NCBI GenBank assembly: GCA_018894105.1
Contig: CM032121.1
Location: forward strand, 4,506,507-4,570,506
DNA length: 64,000 nt
Origin: Jacaranda mimosifolia
Lineage: Eukaryota; Streptophyta; Magnoliopsida; Lamiales; Bignoniaceae
Direction: 5' to 3'
In this document: piece by piece, positions 46,062 to 58,383 of the stretch
Layout of the letters: each line of letters begins with the position of its first letter
Numbering within the stretch: the stretch's first letter is position 1
Translations under genes and position numbers: made by a program
The notes under the pieces: generated by a model
The model's database searches: none
What the model saw: only the letters and a program-made list of their open reading frames with translations
What the model was told of the DNA's origin: nothing

Positions 46062-46235
46062 TTTTCTTGTAAGATATGAATTTCTAGAACTATATGAAAT
46101 TCCAAGAAATTTTGATTTTTTTTATAAGATATGAGCCTCTTAAACAATAGAAACCCCTAAGAAAATCCATGATTTTCTTGTGAGACATGAACTTCTAAAA
46201 CAATATGAAATCCCAAGAAAATCCAACTTCAAAGA
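46062..46235. repeat. three imperfect 55-60 bp tandem units
   Basis: TTTTCTTGT[A/G]AGA[T/C]ATGAA and AATCCAAGAAA-type text recurs three times in the untranslated part between the copia RNase H and its 3' LTR. Confidence 0.6.
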
Positions 46236-46489
46236 AGCCATATATGCCTTGTTCAAAATGAAATACAATATGGTGTCATTTATGAGACATACCTAACTCT
46301 CAAGATCAACACCTAATCTCGAGATTCATATCAAGCGAGATATAACCTCAAAGTATGTGTGCACAATTATAACAAATATATCAACAATACGAGAAAAAGG
46401 ATCTCACATTAAATAAAAGCCCAATAAACACATGGTTCAATATAACAAATTCAGCAAAGACACATATCTCGCTTAATCCATTACATCAA

Positions 46490-48300
46490 AAGACTCAATT
46501 GCACCATGTGCTCTACATGTCTTTTGAAAATAATAGGTTTCAATCCCTTGGTCATAGGATCTGTAAACATAGAGTCGGTATCAACATACTTTATCATAAT
46601 GGTATCATTTTTAACCAAGTCTTCTAAAATGAGATATTTAAGCTCTGTATATTTAGATGCACTAGAGGACTTATTATTCCTTAAACATAGAACACAACAA
46701 CAACATTATCACAATAAATCCTCAATGGGACTAAAAATTGAATCATCAACTAAAAGCCCTGAAATTAAGTTCTTTAGATTTTTCTCAAATATCTCAAGAC
46801 TTTCTCAACAATCACTCAGTGTTCTTGTCCTGGATTAGAGAGATATCACGCAAGAACACCAACAACAAAGGCTATATTAGGCCTAGTGCAGACTGTACAT
46901 ACATCAGACTACCAACAGCGTTGGAGTAAAGAATATTTTTCATTTACTCTTACTTAAGTTTGTTTTTCTTTAGGCACTGTGCAATGTTAAGTGTATCTCC
47001 TTTCATAATAGGCACATCACTAGGTTTACAATTCTACATGTTAAATCTAGCCAAAACACGATCAATGTAACTTATTTGAGAAAGTCCTAACAAGCCTTGA
47101 GTTCTATCACAATGGATCTCAATTCCAAGAACAAAAGATGCTTCACCAAGATCCTTCATATTGAAACTATGACATAACATTTGTTTAGTCTCATGGAGCG
47201 AACCCAAATCACTACTAACAAGTAAAAGATAATCAACATAAAGCACCAAATATATGAATTTGCTCCTACTGGTATTGAGGTAAATACAATGGTCCACTTT
47301 ATTTTCCTTAAAGCATAACGAAGTTACTACCTTATCAAACTTCAAGTATCATTGATCATAAGCCTGTTTAAGGCCATAAATTGACTTATTACACACTAGG
47401 TGTTCTTTCCCTTCTTGAATAAAACCCTCGGGTTGAGTCCTATAAACTTCTTCATCAAGATCACCATTAAGGAAAGTTGTCCTAGCATTCATTTGGTGGA
47501 GTTCCAAATCAAAATGTGCCATTAAATCTTGAAGGAATCTTTCAATTCCAGCTCTTTGAGTAAAGCCTTTAGCTATAAGTCTAGCCTTAAACCTTTCAAT
47601 CTTCCCTTTTTAGTCTTTCTTGGTTTTAAACACCCATTTGCAACCTATAATTTTTCGACCTTAGAGCAAATCAACTAACTCCCACACATCATTCCTTTTT
47701 ATTGAGTGAATTCCATCCTCCATAGCACTAAACCGCAAGTCTTATTAAGGACTAGGCATAGCATTAAAATAGCATATAGGATCAACTTTAGAACTAACAT
47801 CATAATCACTTTCCAAGAGATACACATAGTAGTCATCAGGAATTGTTGGACGTCTCTCTCTAGTAAGACATCTAAAGGGCATTTGATGGACATGATTTTG
47901 AGGTGGACTAATATCCAAATCAGCCTCCATCTTAGCATTAGGTGTAGCTATTTGTTCATGAGGATCCTCAATTTCATGTGCAGCGAGTAAAGGAAGTGTA
48001 ATTGATTCAATCGGATCATCAACAACTATAGGATGAGAACATTCACTCCTATCAGGCACATCATGCTCTAAGAATTTAGCTGTCTGAGACTCAACCACTC
48101 GAGTACCATGCGAAAGACAAAAGAGCCTATATCCTTTAGAATGATCTAAATACTTAATGAAGTAACAACGAGTAGGTCTAGAGTTAATCTTTTTTTTTTT
48201 AAAAAAAGGGTTATAAATTCTAACCTCAATAGGACATCCCCACTCACGAAAATGGTTTAAACTAGGCTTCCTATCAATCCACAATCAAAGGTGTTTTAGG
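46490..48300 (-). pseudogene. copia pol (integrase end, reverse transcriptase, RNase H)
   Basis: On the minus strand, 48284-47745 holds the integrase C-terminal part (HFREWGCPIEVRIYNPFFKK, GYRLFCLSHGTRVVES). Past stops, the reverse transcriptase includes HCIYLNTSRSKF, LYVDYLLLVSS (catalytic YVDD changed to YVDY) and FNMKDLGEASFVLGIEIHCD (47345-47034). RNase H remnants run to about 46500, ending with the KGLKPIIFKRHVEHM-type C-terminus. Multiple stops and the YVDY change make it inactive. Confidence 0.8.
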
Positions 48301-48899
48301 AACAAATTTAGTAAGGAGACGTTTAAGAATATACATGCCAACTCTTATTGGCTTCATCCCAAAAAAAATTAGGTAACTTACATCAACTCATCATGCTCAT
48401 AATGATCTCAGCTATGGTGCGATTACTCCTTTTGGCTACACCATTTTGCTCAAGACTCCCAAGTATGATATATTGAGCAACAATTCTAGATTTCTGTAAA
48501 TATTTGGCAAACAATCCCATATATTGCCAGTCTAATCCTGTTTGCCTCTAATACAATGAACACAAATTTCCTTATCTCCAAAGCTAGACTAGGAAAAATG
48601 CTATCAGTCTTTCTATCATATTTTCAGAAATATGGTCAAAATGCCTATGCCATAATATGGAAGAATCATCATTATTTAGGGTTTGTTACACAAGAAGAAT
48701 AAATTTTATTGGAAGCCAATGTCAACATATATAGGCCATTGAACAAAATGCCACAATCAATAACTTTAGAGTCTAGTATCAAACTAACCTTCTCTTAGCC
48801 AATCACAACCCAAATTGTCTAGAACAAAAATAGAAATTAAGTTCTGAGTAAAAGTCAGTACATAGAAAATGTTTTCCAAAACAAAAAAGGCTATTGTCC

Positions 48900-49320
48900 A
48901 CTCTCCATCTTAATTTTCTCTTCCTCAGAGACACATTTAGAAATAAGATTAAGAATACTATATAACTTATCATTTTGGGTATTGTAGGCCATTTTGATTT
49001 TCTAAATTCCACAAGCAAGAAATTGAGAGCAATGTGAACAATATAGTTATTAGGAAAGAAAATATCAAGATCTTTGAGTTTGAATTAGATATGAACCATT
49101 TTAAAATATAATCCCAAACCCCACGAGAATTATTATACTTCATACCCGTCAGATCACTTATAAGATTCCTAGCCTCAAACTTAGCAGATATTTGATATCT
49201 TTGTCCCACTACATTGAAAAATTCCCTAACATTATTAGTCTCATGAAGTGCACTAACCAAACGCTCTCCGATTGAATTTTTCATAGCTAGAAGACTTAGG
49301 CGATTAGACCCCTACCATTG
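48900..49320 (-). pseudogene. copia gag remnant
   Basis: Minus-strand frame 49284-48970 has SIGERLVSALHETNNVREFF, FEARNLISDLTGMKYNN and VWDYILKW, gag-like for copia elements, then a stop and a continuing frame toward 48803. The zinc knuckle is not visible. Confidence 0.6.
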
Positions 49321-50146
49321 GACATAAACTCTTTTCGCAGCGTTGGAAGCATTATCAATAGGTTGGGGAGGTTAATCCTCACAAGAAGCTATATCATTTT
49401 AAGCTAATCCTAGGGCAAACTATTTCATGCTTTAATATTTTATAATTTTCACCATTCAATACTTCAATAGTAACACTACCATTATTTAAATTCACAGTAA
49501 CTGTCCAAAACAACAAGAATGCAACAAACCACATCAATAATAGACAATTAACAAGAATAAGCTTAGAATAATATAGCTTAATTCCTCATAGAGTCCTCGT
49601 GAATCATGACAAACTCCCCTTTGAGCAAAGCATGCCACAAACACAAAGTCTCTCATGCAAAAAAGGTACAGAGATACACTAATTGTTCAAAAGTTGCTTC
49701 CTTTGGGAAACAAATCTTCTAGATTAATACATCCCCATCAATATGTTTTTCACCAACAAAATCAATTATCACACATATCTAACCCCCTTTGGGCAAATAA
49801 GAATGCATAATAATACCAACTCGAGACATGCATGCAACAAATTTTAATAAGTCATAATAAATAGAACAGTTTGGTGTAACTATTTATTTCAAACCATAAA
49901 ATAAGCACATGGCTGAGTTTAATAATTAATTGCCCAACTTGCACACGTGCAACATGTATGCAAGACTCCTATAAAATAAAGTACTAGAACACTATGTACT
50001 TCAAGGAGTTGTAACTAAAATTCATCGCATTTTAAATTATTTCAAAATTTAATTTGTAGAACTATCCTTCAATGTATAATGTGCTTTTAAAACTATTTGA
50101 TATATCTACTTTTAAAGTTTTAAAGCAATTAAAAGCACTTAACAAG
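49321..50146 (-). other. copia leader region
   Basis: Non-coding, AT-rich DNA between gag and the 5' LTR of the minus-strand copia. Nothing else is recognisable except the SINE target site at its end. Confidence 0.5.
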
Positions 50147-50158
50147 CACATTAATTTG

Positions 50159-50414
50159 ATAATTGTCCAGTGGCTTGTAGCCCAGTGGCATCAAGTCTCC
50201 TCTATTATGTGGAAGGTCTCATGTTTGACCCGAATGGGCGTCTTTGTGTGCACTTTATGTGCGTTTCTTGATTGTGGTCTTGTGGAGTTTGTACTTCCAT
50301 CTTCTTTGATTTAATATTCATATTTTATTAATTTGTTGTAAAACTGATTTTCTTGATTTGATAATTAAATCTATAAACTTATTGTAAATGATATTCTCTC
50401 AAAAAAAAAAAAAA
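50159..50414 (+). mobile_element. tRNA-derived SINE with 12-bp TSD
   Basis: A perfect 12-bp duplication CACATTAATTTG flanks it (50147-50158 and 50415-50426). It contains RNA polymerase III promoter-like boxes: A-box TAGCCCAGTGG (50178-50188) and B-box-like GTTTGACCCG (50223-50232), 35-45 bp apart. It ends in an A14 run (50401-50414). The size of 256 bp fits plant SINEs. The open frame at 50072-50314 is SINE and flank, not a gene. Inserted into the copia leader, hence younger than the copia. Confidence 0.9.
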
Positions 50415-50663
50415 CACATTAATTTGCATAAGAAGATACAAAATAAAATCTCAAATAAGGATGAGACAGCTTGAATCAGGAAGGCATAATATGCTTTCCG
50501 CCACATCATGCGAGAAGTAATGACTTTACATTGTCTAACAATCATAAACCCTTCGTCCTCTGTTGTTTTTTTTTAAGTAAAATTAGTTAAAAAGTAACAG
50601 AGGCAACTATTCCAAGACATGCAAGGGTTCGACGTCAAATACGATATGATGGCTTGATTTCAA

Positions 50664-50723
50664 CTTATCAATAAATCTATTTAAATCACAAATCTTATCA
50701 ATAAATCTATTTGAATCACAAAT
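50664..50723. repeat. 30-bp tandem duplication
   Basis: CTTATCAATAAATCTATTT[A/G]AATCACAAAT occurs twice head to tail, starting at 50664 and 50694. Confidence 0.85.
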
Positions 50724-51159
50724 CAAATGTCTATGGTAAATACATGATACATAGACATAAGGTAATAGAGTTATATTGTTTACCAAATAAGTAAATCATA
50801 TATGCATTCCAATGAATCAGAAGACAAACTCAAAAATTAACTGTCATTGGTTTAGTAATCTAATATAAAACAATCAATAAATATATCAAAATACAGAATA
50901 CCCAGCAAATTTAAAGTGAGATTCAACAACTATGCCAAAACATACTCAAAAAATACCCATATATGTATATATTGGATTTTGTAAATAGGTTTTCTCAATA
51001 TTTGGATTCAAGACTTAAACCCAAAAAATAAATACTACTCAATTATCATAAAATTATCAATACATAGATCAAACATTCATAATAACATAATAGGAAATCT
51101 ATGAAATACAATTAACAAAATTAGATTTTGATTCATAGATATATTGCTCCGATGCCAAT

Positions 51160-51612
51160 TGCAAGACATAATGAAACCCAAGATTCATTTATATCTATGG
51201 AATCAAAACACTATACAAATAATTAATTCTTGAGACCTATTTGAGCCATGAGATTGATGATCAATGATTCCTGTAATTTCACGATTGCTTGTTAAGTCCT
51301 CTCTTTCTCACACAAACCACTTGATAGCTTTAATGGAATAACAATATCAATAACATGGAGTGGATAGGAGACCTAGCCACATTACATATATAAGATAAAA
51401 CCCTAAAGAGCCCTCCCATCATGGGCTTTTAAGATTGGGCCTACGCCAATTGTCATACCAAATCTGTTTAGAAAAAGGCCTTAACAATATTGGGTCAAAA
51501 TAATAGGCCCTATGAGTCATGTCTCTTTAACCGTATTAATTTAACCCCTTTTATTTTATTAAAAAATAAATTCAATTAATACAAGTTCACATATTGAAAT
51601 AAAATTCCAATA
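51160..51612 (-). repeat. 5' LTR of minus-strand copia
   Basis: Pairs with 45269-45722; followed on the minus strand by the primer site. Contains ATATATAAGATAAAACCCT, with a TATA-like element, near its middle. Confidence 0.88.
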
Positions 51613-51617
51613 TAACT

Positions 51618-52404
51618 ATCAGGTACACTAGTTGTTTCCATGTTTTTTTCTTCTTAATTAATTTGTTTGTAGAAAACTTGAATTTCAACATTCTAACTTC
51701 ATGATTAAATGTCATAAAATATATATACTTATTAAACTAGGTCATCAATGTACTATTATAATTAATATTGAATAGTTCACTGAAAACAAGTGTCTAAGGT
51801 CCCCTTCAATTTGTTGTGTTTTTATTTTATGTTTGTGCATTTTTAACAATTAGAACTTGCATTATTTAACGTTTGACGTTACATTTTATTAATTTAAAAA
51901 TAATTAAAATTCATAAAGTAATTAATTAAGAAGAAAGGTGTCTATCTATGCTAATGGAAAGATGGAATGTAAAGGGATCGAGCATGTGAATGGAAATTTG
52001 GAATTTTTAACAACTTACGTAAAGAAATATGATCATCCTAGTTAAAAGAAAATTCAGGCATATATTTATATATATATATATAAATATATATAGCATGTAG
52101 AGATCCATATTAACAAATCGGGTATGGGAAAAAATACACTAAATAATTACATTCTTAATTTAAATCTAATTATTCATTTTATGTATCACCCATCAATCCC
52201 ATCCCATCCCATCCCATCCCATCCCACCCCATCTTAAAACTTTTAAGCACAAAGAGCCAGAAAAGAGAAGGAAGAGGAAAAAAAAAACAAATTAATGGTA
52301 CAGAAAAAGGTTTAAATATATATATATATATATATATATGAAAGTCGCTCTAATTTAATTCGGTAGTCCTTGTGTGCCAGTAGATGATGATAAAAAAGAT
52401 ATAT
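51618..52404. other. AT-rich spacer between copia and solo LTR
   Basis: No gene. Includes TA runs at 52063-52090 and 52316-52339 and a (CCCAT)n microsatellite at about 52198-52231. Confidence 0.6.
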
Positions 52405-52862
52405 TGAAAGAAAAAATTAAACCCAAGATTCATATACCCATGAATTCAAAACACTATAGAAAGATTTATTTGTGATACCTGCTTGAGCCATTAGATCGAT
52501 GATCAAGAATTCCTGCAATTACACGAATCAATAGCTAAGTCTTCTTCTCCTTCTCGCACAAACTAATTGACAGTTTTAATGAGATAGCAATATCAGAAAG
52601 GTAGAGTGAAGAGAGGAGCTAGCCACAATATATATAAGATAAAACCCTAGAGAGCCCTCCCATCACGATTCACGGGCTTATAAGATTAGGCCTACACCAT
52701 ATGTCATACCAAGTCTGTTTAGAAAAATGCCTTAATAATATTGGGTCAAAAAACAGGCCCAATGAATCATGTCTCATTAACAGTATTAATTTAGCCCTTT
52801 TTATTTTATTAGAGAACAAATTCAATTAATAGAAGTCCATATATTGGAATAAAATTCCAACA
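52405..52862 (-). repeat. solo LTR of the same copia family
   Basis: About 458 bp aligned end to end with the LTRs at 45269 and 51160, same orientation. Its right end reads AAAATTCCAACA, giving the unmutated TGTTGG start on the minus strand. The left end is diverged (TGAAAGAAAAAATTAAACCC). I see no matching 5-mers at the edges (TATAT versus TTTAC). The insert CACGATTCACGGG, absent from the other copies, is a small duplication. Confidence 0.8.
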
Positions 52863-54104
52863 TTTACAACAAAATTATATATAGGAGAGAATAAATAAAG
52901 GGAATTGCTAATAAAGTTAAGATTTGAGAATTGATCTCACCGTTTAGTGCGAAGACAGCTAATATTATTAGTAAGAACATTTCCCCACGAATAGCAGTAT
53001 GCTACCCCATTTGCTTGTTGCTTGGTTTTGAATCCGCAAAAAGGAAAAAAGTTCAGAGTAAAAGAAAGAAATACAAACGAGTATATTTCTCAAGTACAGT
53101 GAGTCAACTTGTATATCCATTCCCCATTCTTTCTTTACCCAAATGGCTTGAGCTTTGAGATGTGCTTATTCTTCAGTCAAACCAAAGAAATTGTCAATCA
53201 CATTAGGTTAGGGACGGCACAATTTGGATATAATAGTTGACATTAGGTGAAATGGATTATAATTATTGGCTTTCATCATTTAACATATATATATATATAT
53301 CGTACGTATTAGGTTGAATTACTCATCTATACTATCTATACAAGTATAAATAAATAGGAGTGGTTTCTTTCATTTTTATATGAGGACAAAAATATCCCTC
53401 TCTAATAAAATTATCACATTTAATACACATGATTTAGTGGTTATTACAACCCATTTAAGTTTATTTTTAATTAGACTCATAGGAACTAATGACTATAATT
53501 AATTAAATAAGTCTTCCAATAAATAATATATATACATCAAATGTATGCATATTGTATTTAGATTCATAAAAAATTATAACTATAATTAATTTAATCAAGT
53601 ATCTTATTTCAAATAATTAGTATATATGCATCGAACATATATACATTGTATTGATTACATTTACTACAAATTAAATGTCTTTTTAATTAGACCTATACAA
53701 AATAATAAATAGATTAGAATTGATTAAATCCAAATTTTCTATAAACAAATATAATTATGTGTGTGTGTATATATATATATATTAAAATGATCACATTTAA
53801 TATACATAGTTAAATGGTAAGTACAATAAAATTAAATTTATTTTCAATTAGACGCATAAAAAATAATAACTATAATTGATTCAATCAAGCCTTTGAATTT
53901 AACAAATGGCCAAAACACATGCATTGACTTATATACCCTCATATTCAATGTCACCCGAGCATATATACTTGTCACCTGCCGGTTCGTTGTCATCATCAGG
54001 CGCAACATTGCCAGCTACTTTGCCTAAACTTATGTTTGTCTGATCCTTCAGTGCCCCTATCGCCTTCCTGATTAATTGTGCCATCACTACCACTCATTTT
54101 CTAC
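52863..54104. other. AT-rich intergenic DNA with a coding-like island
   Basis: Mostly AT-rich with TA runs (53285-53300, 53761-53780). At 53930-54095 GC content rises, and on the minus strand LGKVAGNVAPDDDNEPAGD and KYICSGDIEYEG can be read after an ATG at 54091-54096 in another frame. I do not recognise this; it may be a fragment of a gene. The open frame at 52931-53158 has no family features. Confidence 0.35.
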
Positions 54105-54605
54105 TAGAGATGGCACCCGCAGGGAATGGGGCGGGGAGCTACTCCCCCATCCCCGTCCCCATTCCCATTGTGGGAAAAAATTTCCCCCTGTCCCCGTTCC
54201 CCAAATTTTCACTGGGATCCAAAAAATGTTTTTTATTTATGTATAAAATAATTAAAAAATAAAAAATAACTAGGCTTCCATTAATATATTTTATTAATTT
54301 ATATTTTATAATTAATAAATTCTTATAAATTATATGAAATTATTAAAAAATTAGTGTACATATAATAGTATATATGAAATATATATAATATAAAATATAA
54401 TGTATATATATAAAGTATATATGTAATATAATATATATATATTTTTTAATTAATATGACGGGGCGGGGAGTATGATCCCCATCCCCGTCCCAGAATTAGC
54501 TTTGGGGAGAGTTTCCTCCCCATCCCCATTCCCACGGGGAAAAATTCTCCAAACTCGGGGATCCTTGTGGGGACCCCGAAATTGAGGAATTTTTTGCCAC
54601 GTCTA
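54105..54605. mobile_element. hAT-type MITE with 8-bp TSD
   Basis: 501 bp flanked by the perfect 8-bp duplication TTTTCTAC (54097-54104 and 54606-54613). Ends are TAGAGATGGCA and, reverse-complemented, TAGACGTGGCA. Both subterminal regions are GC-rich with CCCCATCCCCGTCCCC / GGGGCGGGGA motifs; the centre is AT-rich. No coding capacity. Confidence 0.88.
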
Positions 54606-54613
54606 TTTTCTAC

Positions 54614-57288
54614 TTAGCAAATGTAACTACATATATTGAAATTTATTCTTATATTTAACATATTACTATTATATTTAATACATATAGTTGTATGGTAAAC
54701 TGCAATTAAATTAAATTTATTCTAATTATATTCATAGAAAATAATAATTGAATTGAAATTAATTAAGAAAAGCTCAATTGATGTGGGAAAAATAATTTGT
54801 CATAAATACATTCATATATATATATATATATATTCCTTTGGGTTCTCCCCCAAAAATAAAAAAGAAATATTTGTTATATATCAAAATATGTGTTCAATTT
54901 AATTGTAATCGTAAATTTGATATGACAACAAAAAATAATAGATTAAGTCTTACAATCACATGTTTAATTGACGAGGAAAAAAAATGATATTTCATAAATG
55001 CATTCATATAATTAATATGACTTCTTTCTCAAAAATAAAAAGACAAAAATATTTATTATATATCAAAATACATGTCAAACTCAAATATAATTTATTAAAA
55101 ATATGATAATAAAAAAATAAATTAAATCTTACTCAATTTTTTATCTTTTCATTTATTTGTATATTTATAAATATTTATTCAATATATTTTGATTAATTCT
55201 TACATATGATGATGTGCACAGTTTATTTTCTTGAAAACTAATAGTAAAAAATGCTTTCATATTGTATCACAAATTTGTGAAAATTGCTTGACTTTTAAAT
55301 AAATTGTTTTTCAGTTAAAATGATGATGTGGCATTTCTAACTTTCAATAATTATTTTTAGAAGGAAATAGGATAATATATATATAATTTATTTTTTTAAA
55401 TAACCTTATAAATGATTAAACTAAAATTTTTATTCGGGGCGTGATAGAGAATAGGGAAAACCTTGTCAAGACCAAGTTTGTATGACTTAACTAAGTGTAT
55501 AGCAAAAATCATTAAAATATGCAATAATGACATAACAAATATGATTTACTCATTATATAATTGAGTTGAACTTGCTCATATTTAATCAAGATTTGAATTC
55601 TTCCAAAAAAATATGTATTTGTCGGATTGATAGTTATGTAATTCAAAATATGAAACTTAAAAAATATTTATTCGGTTTTAATAATAACATTAATATGACA
55701 TAGTGAATATTTTTATTCAATATATAAAATAGAATATTAATAAATTTATTTCACTAGATAAAATAACTTATTAGTTTATGTGTCTTCATCTGGTATCTAT
55801 GCTCTCTGAAAGTATATACCAGCTAGATGTCAAAAATATACCCATTAAATACATAGTATTCAATAGTCAAAAGTCCTTTTTTTATATTGCTAATGTTAAA
55901 TAACTAGTAAAATATAAGTATTTATTTCAAAAAATAATTTACATTTAACTATTCACGTATATATTATATTAATAACCAACTTAATTCATAATCCAACTCT
56001 TACAAATTTATGAATTGGCAAACTTCTAAAGGAACAGTTTTCACATGTTTTTTCAACTAAAAAATTTATAAAAAAAAAAAATTATTCTACACTACGATAT
56101 TTTAAGGTCTAAAATTGATTAGAATTTAATTTTCTCTATTTTTGACTTGACTAAGAAGTTTTATATATATACACATGTATATAATATGTACACACATATA
56201 TATAATATATACACATTATATATGATAATATTATATATATATATTTATATATTTTTTAAAAATATAATATGATTTAATCTAAATTGTTGATTTTTTGAAA
56301 AGAGATCTAACGGTTGATGAATAAGGGCATAATTATCTTTTTATATAAAAAATTTTAAGCCAAATGCACACACAGGCGTGTGTCCTACGCCTATGCTCTC
56401 AGGGAGTTTGTTGCATGGCTTTTTAAAATATTAGGATGTTTTTTGTGTATTTGTTTTTCACAGGGGGATTTTGTGCCAATTTCGACGATCACAGGGGGGT
56501 CCATAGCAATTTACCCCATTAAAAATACATAACAAAATTGTGGTATATTAATTTCCTAGCATTAAACAGAAGTAAAATACCAAATGACGATTATCTGATT
56601 ATTTTTAATGCAAGATTAATCAGCAAATGTCATATAAAATATATTATTCTTCTTTTTCTCTTTTTTATTTTTTATTTTTTATTTTTGATTTTTTAACATT
56701 GTTTGGATGTGATTGAGGAAACAATAAGAAAAATATTCCTTTTATCGATACTTTTTATAAAGTATAAGTGTGTTAGAATAAATATTTTGATATATTCTTC
56801 AATATATTAATTAAATTAATCTTATTTAAACTAAAAAAACTGTAAAAGAAATTTCTGTTATTTTTTTCTCTCATTTCCCACATGATATATATACTTTTTC
56901 TTTCTCCGTTTTACTTGTCTAGCTATATTGTTTTTTGCCCCAATTTTACTCTACATTTTTTTCTTGATTGCATTATTTATATAATAAATGTAAACAAATA
57001 AATTTAATAATTCATAAAATATAATACAATATAAAAATAAACAAATTTTTATAAATTATATATATGCATATTAAAATTTTAAGCCTATATTTATATATAT
57101 ATATATATACATCCATCATAATCACTATTAATATATAAAATGTCCAGTTGATTTAACTAAAATTGTCACCTAATCCCATTGAGGAATATTGACTTAAAAG
57201 TTCAATTGTGATAATTTATGCTCTTAATTATTAGTCTCCAAATTTGATGCCTTTCCATGTCCGTACTGTCCATATCAATCCGCAAATT
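54614..57288. other. AT-rich intergenic DNA
   Basis: No gene seen. Many TA runs (54815-54832, 56163-56250, 57087-57108). At 56445-56518 CACAGGGGGATTTTGTGCC...CACAGGGGGGTCC...GCAATTTACCCC resembles the outer end of a MULE-type terminal repeat, but no partner end or duplication was found. Confidence 0.5.
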
Positions 57289-58244
57289 TAGGGCTATAAA
57301 TAGATATTAAACGATACAAATATACTATATTTCTATTCGTATTCATTTAAGTTTTATAATATTCATATTCATATTCATATCCGACGGATATTTGTTAGTA
57401 ACATTCGAATTCATATCCGCCGAATATTAACTGAATTTGATTATATTCATAACCGATTATAATTATTATGATACATCCGTTTATAAATATCCGAATATTC
57501 ATTTACAAATATCCGAATATCCGAATCTGTTAACTTGTAATAAAATGCAATTCTTTGTCTAATAAATTTCATTAAAAATAAAGTTTACTATTTTATTTTA
57601 GAATTAAAAATTATTTTTTCTTGATTTAGTTATTTTTTTAATTAATGATTGACTTCATGATTAATTAGTATTAATCAAAGGACATCAATATACATTAATT
57701 ATAAAGGCAAGCAACAATAATTCTATATTCATTAATTTTATCGTTATAAATTAATTTTTTAATTTTTTCCTGATTCAATAGTGTTTAATTATCATTACTG
57801 CCCTCTATCGATTCTTCATAATCCTTAACTATTAATTTTTTCTTATTAATTCTTTAATTGCTAATTTATACTTATATTCATTTTTACATAGATTATGAGA
57901 TTTCATATTGAAAAAATAAAAACAATTCATTATGTATAATAATATATTATATATGATAGTTGTTTTAAATATTATTTATATATTAAAATGCATGAAAAAT
58001 TAGAATATACTATATGTAATAATTTTTTAAATATTATCTATTGGATACATATAACGAATTTAATTAAATTACAGATAATCGAATATAAAAAGGGATATAT
58101 CCAACGGATCGAATAGGCAATTACCATATTCATATCCACTTACAGTTGAATATCTATTAATTAAATACGGATAATATTATCTTTAAACAGATATGAATAA
58201 TATGCCCTATAAATGAATTCAAATGCAAATAATAAACAGCCCTA
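57289..58244. mobile_element. MITE-like element with TATCCG subterminal repeats
   Basis: Ends are imperfect inverted repeats: TAGGGCTATAAATAGATAT on the left, and TAGGGCTGTTTATTATTTG at the right end read in reverse complement. Inside the left end ATATCCG / CGGATAT recurs at least six times (57379-57525), and CGGAT/ATCCA motifs recur near the right end (58090-58190), as expected for hAT-type subterminal repeats. No convincing 8-bp duplication was seen, so the exact ends are uncertain. Confidence 0.55.
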
Positions 58245-58383
58245 TTGGACCACAATGTCATAAATTTGCCTCCATGTTCGTACTTGTCACAGTCATTAAT
58301 TCATAACAAAGCCAAGGTACCAAAACAATTAACCAATAAATCTTAAATATGGGAAAAAACAATATACATCAATAAAAATATAA

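Larger units (their letters stand above)
45269..51612 (-). mobile_element. full-length Ty1/copia retrotransposon, minus strand
   Basis: LTRs at 45269-45722 (3' in element orientation) and 51160-51612 (5') share their whole length, including CCCAAGATTCATTTATATCTATGGAATCAA and ACCCTA[G/A]AGAGCCCTCCCATCA. The primer site on the minus strand is TGGCATCGGAGC (51146-51157). The purine tract AAGTGGGAGAATA lies next to the 3' LTR. A perfect target duplication TAACT is at 45264-45268 and 51613-51617. Gag, integrase, reverse transcriptase and RNase H fragments lie between. Both LTR starts have point changes from TGTTGG. It hosts a SINE insertion at 50159. Confidence 0.9.

Noticed and set aside
56445..56518. 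A MULE terminal repeat
   Set aside because: Only one arm-like end was seen; no inverted partner or 9-bp duplication was found, so it was not called.
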